Positions 10,389 through 12,071 of a stretch of 12,071 bases of DNA are shown piece by piece. The DNA lies in contig CAKTVN010000030.1 in NCBI GenBank assembly GCA_934623545.1, forward strand, positions 1 through 12,071, given 5' to 3'. A program made the translations under genes and the position numbers. The notes under the pieces are model-generated. The model ran no database searches, was not told the origin of the DNA, and was given only the letters and a program-made list of their open reading frames with translations. Position 1 is the first letter of the stretch. Every line of letters begins with the position of its first letter. Origin of the DNA: an uncultured Oscillospiraceae bacterium. GTDB taxonomy: Bacteria; Bacillota; Clostridia; Oscillospirales; Oscillospiraceae.

Positions 10389-11444
10389 ATGATCTGTCCA
10401 TATTGCGGAAAAGAGATTTCCGACAGCAGCAAATTCTGCCGCTACTGCGGTCAGAAGCAGGCGCTCATCCAGAGCTCGCTGGAGCCGCCAGCTCCGGTGC
10501 CGCCGGTCTCGAAACAGCCGGAGGAGCCGGTCTCCCCTGCACCGGCTTCGAAGCAGCCGCCGCTTCCGGAGCAGCCTGAAATGCCTGTACCTCCTGTGCA
10601 GCCGTCAGCTCCGACGGAGCCGGAACCACCGGTATCCTCCGCACAGCCAACAGTCCAGCCGCAGCCGGAGGAGCCGGTATATTCCGCAGAGCCGATAAAG
10701 CCAGCAGCGCCGCCTTATCCCAAGGCTGCGCCCGCGGCTCCCGCTGAGCCGCCGCAGAAGGCGCAGGAAGCGCCCCGGCAGTCGTCCGGCGGCAAGGTAC
10801 TTGCGATCGTGCTTGCGGTGCTGCTGTTCCTGTCGGTCGCGGCAAACGCCTATCAGTATCTGACCGGACGAAATTCGGGCAAGATGCTCGCCGCGTATGC
10901 GGAGGAATCAGACTCGCTCCGTCAGGAGCTGGGTCAAATGGACTTGGAGCGCCAGTCGGCGCAGTCGCGCGCGCAGGATGCGGAACAGTCCGCCGCCGAG
11001 AGCGAGGCGCTTCTGGCGCAGCGGGACAGCGAGATCGAGGCGCTGAACGAAGAGCTGGCACAATGGCAGCAGCAGGCGGAGGCGCTCTCCTCCTCGCAAA
11101 CGACGGACGCACAGAACACGATCCTGACCGCCCTTGCGCGGTTTGCCGACGAATCCAATCCCGGCGGCTCGTCGGATATCTTCAAGGTCAGCCAGCCGCT
11201 CATGGTGCTGCACAAAAGCAGCGGGCAGCGCCGGTTCGTCCTGACGACGGACTTTGACGCGGGCTCCATCATCTCCATGGAGACGACCGGTGACGCGGCG
11301 GATGTCGCCTTCACCGAGTCGAGCTGGGGCACGGCGACGGACATGACGGTCACGCCGCAGCACGCGGGCGTCGTCTGGGCGAGCTTCACAAACGACAGCA
11401 ACGCCTACACCATCACTATGCTGATCGTCGTTCTGGACGACTGA
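10389..11444 (+). CDS. Zinc-ribbon, proline-rich, single-pass membrane coiled-coil protein
   Basis: This protein is 351 aa from ATG 10389. Domains in order: a zinc ribbon (MICPYCGKEI...FCRYCG; cysteines 3, 6, 17, 20); a long linker rich in P, Q, E and A (about 28-133); a membrane segment (about 136-157; KVLAIVLAVLLFLSVAANAY); a coiled coil (about 172-236); and a C-terminal beta-rich domain of about 105 residues with GDAADVAFTESSWGTATD and a final ITMLIVVLDD. The zinc ribbon should face the cytoplasm and the coiled coil plus C-terminal domain the outside. I chose ATG 10389 because GGGAGG (10376-10381) is 7 bases upstream; the frame's upstream TTG overlaps that site. It is a chromosomal gene of more GC-rich codon use than the element. 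A sensing or envelope role is only a guess. Confidence 0.88.
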   Translation: MICPYCGKEISDSSKFCRYCGQKQALIQSSLEPPAPVPPVSKQPEEPVSPAPASKQPPLPEQPEMPVPPVQPSAPTEPEPPVSSAQPTVQPQPEEPVYSAEPIKPAAPPYPKAAPAAPAEPPQKAQEAPRQSSGGKVLAIVLAVLLFLSVAANAYQYLTGRNSGKMLAAYAEESDSLRQELGQMDLERQSAQSRAQDAEQSAAESEALLAQRDSEIEALNEELAQWQQQAEALSSSQTTDAQNTILTALARFADESNPGGSSDIFKVSQPLMVLHKSSGQRRFVLTTDFDAGSIISMETTGDAADVAFTESSWGTATDMTVTPQHAGVVWASFTNDSNAYTITMLIVVLDD

Positions 11445-11470
11445 CGCACGAAACGCGCCGGGAGGGAAAA

Positions 11471-11999
11471 ATGATGAAAAAAGCGCATTTTTCTGTTCGC
11501 AGCGCTGCTTCTGGTACTGGCGCTGGTCCTGACTGCTGCCATACTATCAAACCGGAAAACAGCCAAAACGCCGGAGGATATGATACCCCTTCTCCGGAAG
11601 GAGCTGGGACTCACGGACGAGGACGCCGCTTTATCCTTCGCCGGGGAATATACCGCGGAGGAAAACGCGCTGCTCTGGTTTTCGATGCGGGGCGACTACT
11701 CGGTGTCCTACTGGGCGGCTGAGTGCCAGCTGCTGAAAAGCGGCGGCTACCGGCTGATAAAGGTCAGCAGACCGATGGTCTACGCAAGGGACATCGTCCA
11801 CATCATATGGCAGGCGGAGGATGCGTTCCTGATCAACGACCCGAATTGCTGCACGATCGTTTACAGTAACGGCGCGGGAACCGTCCTCTCCAAAACGGAG
11901 CTTTCTTCGGATGATCTCCCCTATGTCTTTCTCCTGAAGTATCCGTTCGGCGCATCAAAATGCGACTTTCTGGATGTGGATGGAAACTGTATTATGTAA
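11471..11999 (+). pseudogene. Small membrane-anchored/secreted protein with N-terminal frameshift
   Basis: GGAGGG and ATGATG (11471) start a frame that runs MMKK and then leaves the coding frame. The real frame resumes from about 11487 and encodes a hydrophobic signal or anchor (IFLFAALLLVLALVLTAAIL), then RKTAKTPEDMIPLLRKELGL and about 120 further residues to TAA 11999. Removing one base of the A-run at 11477-11482 restores a standard signal peptide beginning MMKKRIFLF. In the present reading the first in-frame ATG is 11580, which would lose the signal. No lipobox cysteine is seen. It follows the zinc-ribbon gene by 26 bp and is probably in its operon. The cause may be a real mutation, slippage at the A-run, or a sequencing error. 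Confidence 0.72.
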
Positions 12000-12071
12000 T
12001 ACTATTTTCTGATTAAATTCTTTAATCAGAAAGGTTCCGCCTTTGGCGTAACCGATTCCGTGATTTTGATA
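11997..12071 (-). repeat. Right copy of the three-hairpin inverted repeat (cut by window end)
   Basis: This is the reverse complement of 89-163 with one difference. It begins with the TAA stop codon of the preceding gene, so the repeat may have supplied that stop. Its first hairpin is cut off by the window edge. Confidence 0.8.

Noticed and set aside
10465..11112. Long minus-strand proline/alanine-rich open frame
   Set aside because: It is the antisense shadow of the GC-rich zinc-ribbon gene, without a ribosome site and with low-complexity composition.

Overview
The window appears to be chromosomal DNA of a low-to-medium GC member of the Bacillota, probably a gut Clostridia/Oscillospiraceae-type bacterium. 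The evidence is strong AGGAGG-like ribosome sites, GTG and TTG starts, sigma-A-type promoters and Firmicutes-phage-type proteins; the exact host is not determined. It carries one complete integrated genetic element of about 9.9 kb (about 220 to 10167), set into the 3' half of a tRNA-Thr(GGT) gene. A 47-bp direct repeat (220-266 and 10121-10167) marks attL and attR. The right copy completes a functional tRNA on the minus strand; the left copy is a leftover tRNA 3' half followed by the old tRNA terminator.

Inside the element, the leftward module is an Xre-type repressor (2576-3133), a KilA-N protein (1661-2539) and a tyrosine integrase (452-1651). A divergent promoter region with shared AAGCAAA half-sites separates it from a rightward operon. 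That operon encodes a small HTH protein, an excisionase-like protein, a DnaD/replisome-organizer-like replication protein, a DnaC-like helicase loader, terminase small and large subunits, a zinc-ribbon protein and a 199-aa unknown. No portal, protease, capsid, tail or lysis gene is visible. This layout resembles a phage-inducible chromosomal island (phage satellite), but unusually with both terminase subunits and no capsid genes. A defective prophage is the main alternative.

Downstream of the 199-aa gene is about 425 bp with no convincing CDS but a nearly continuous series of hairpins and a clear H-type pseudoknot (about 7976-8400), a candidate ornate noncoding RNA. Facing it is a leftward accessory operon of three small unknown genes (9401 back to 8437), possibly led by a 56-codon small ORF. 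It is driven by a strong promoter at 9640-9668. A ribbon-helix-helix regulator (9773-9970) is transcribed divergently, and three related palindromic operators at 33-34 bp spacing lie in and between the two promoters.

The element's right end supplies the tRNA with a replacement minus-strand terminator (10083-10115). Both ends carry paired GTATGGG repeats, and the left end also carries 10-bp phased GCTTGT repeats, probably integrase/excisionase sites.

Outside the element on the right are two more GC-rich chromosomal genes: a membrane zinc-ribbon/coiled-coil protein and a small membrane-anchored or secreted protein broken by a one-base frameshift in its signal segment. The window begins and ends in inverted copies of a 75-bp repeat that folds into three hairpins.
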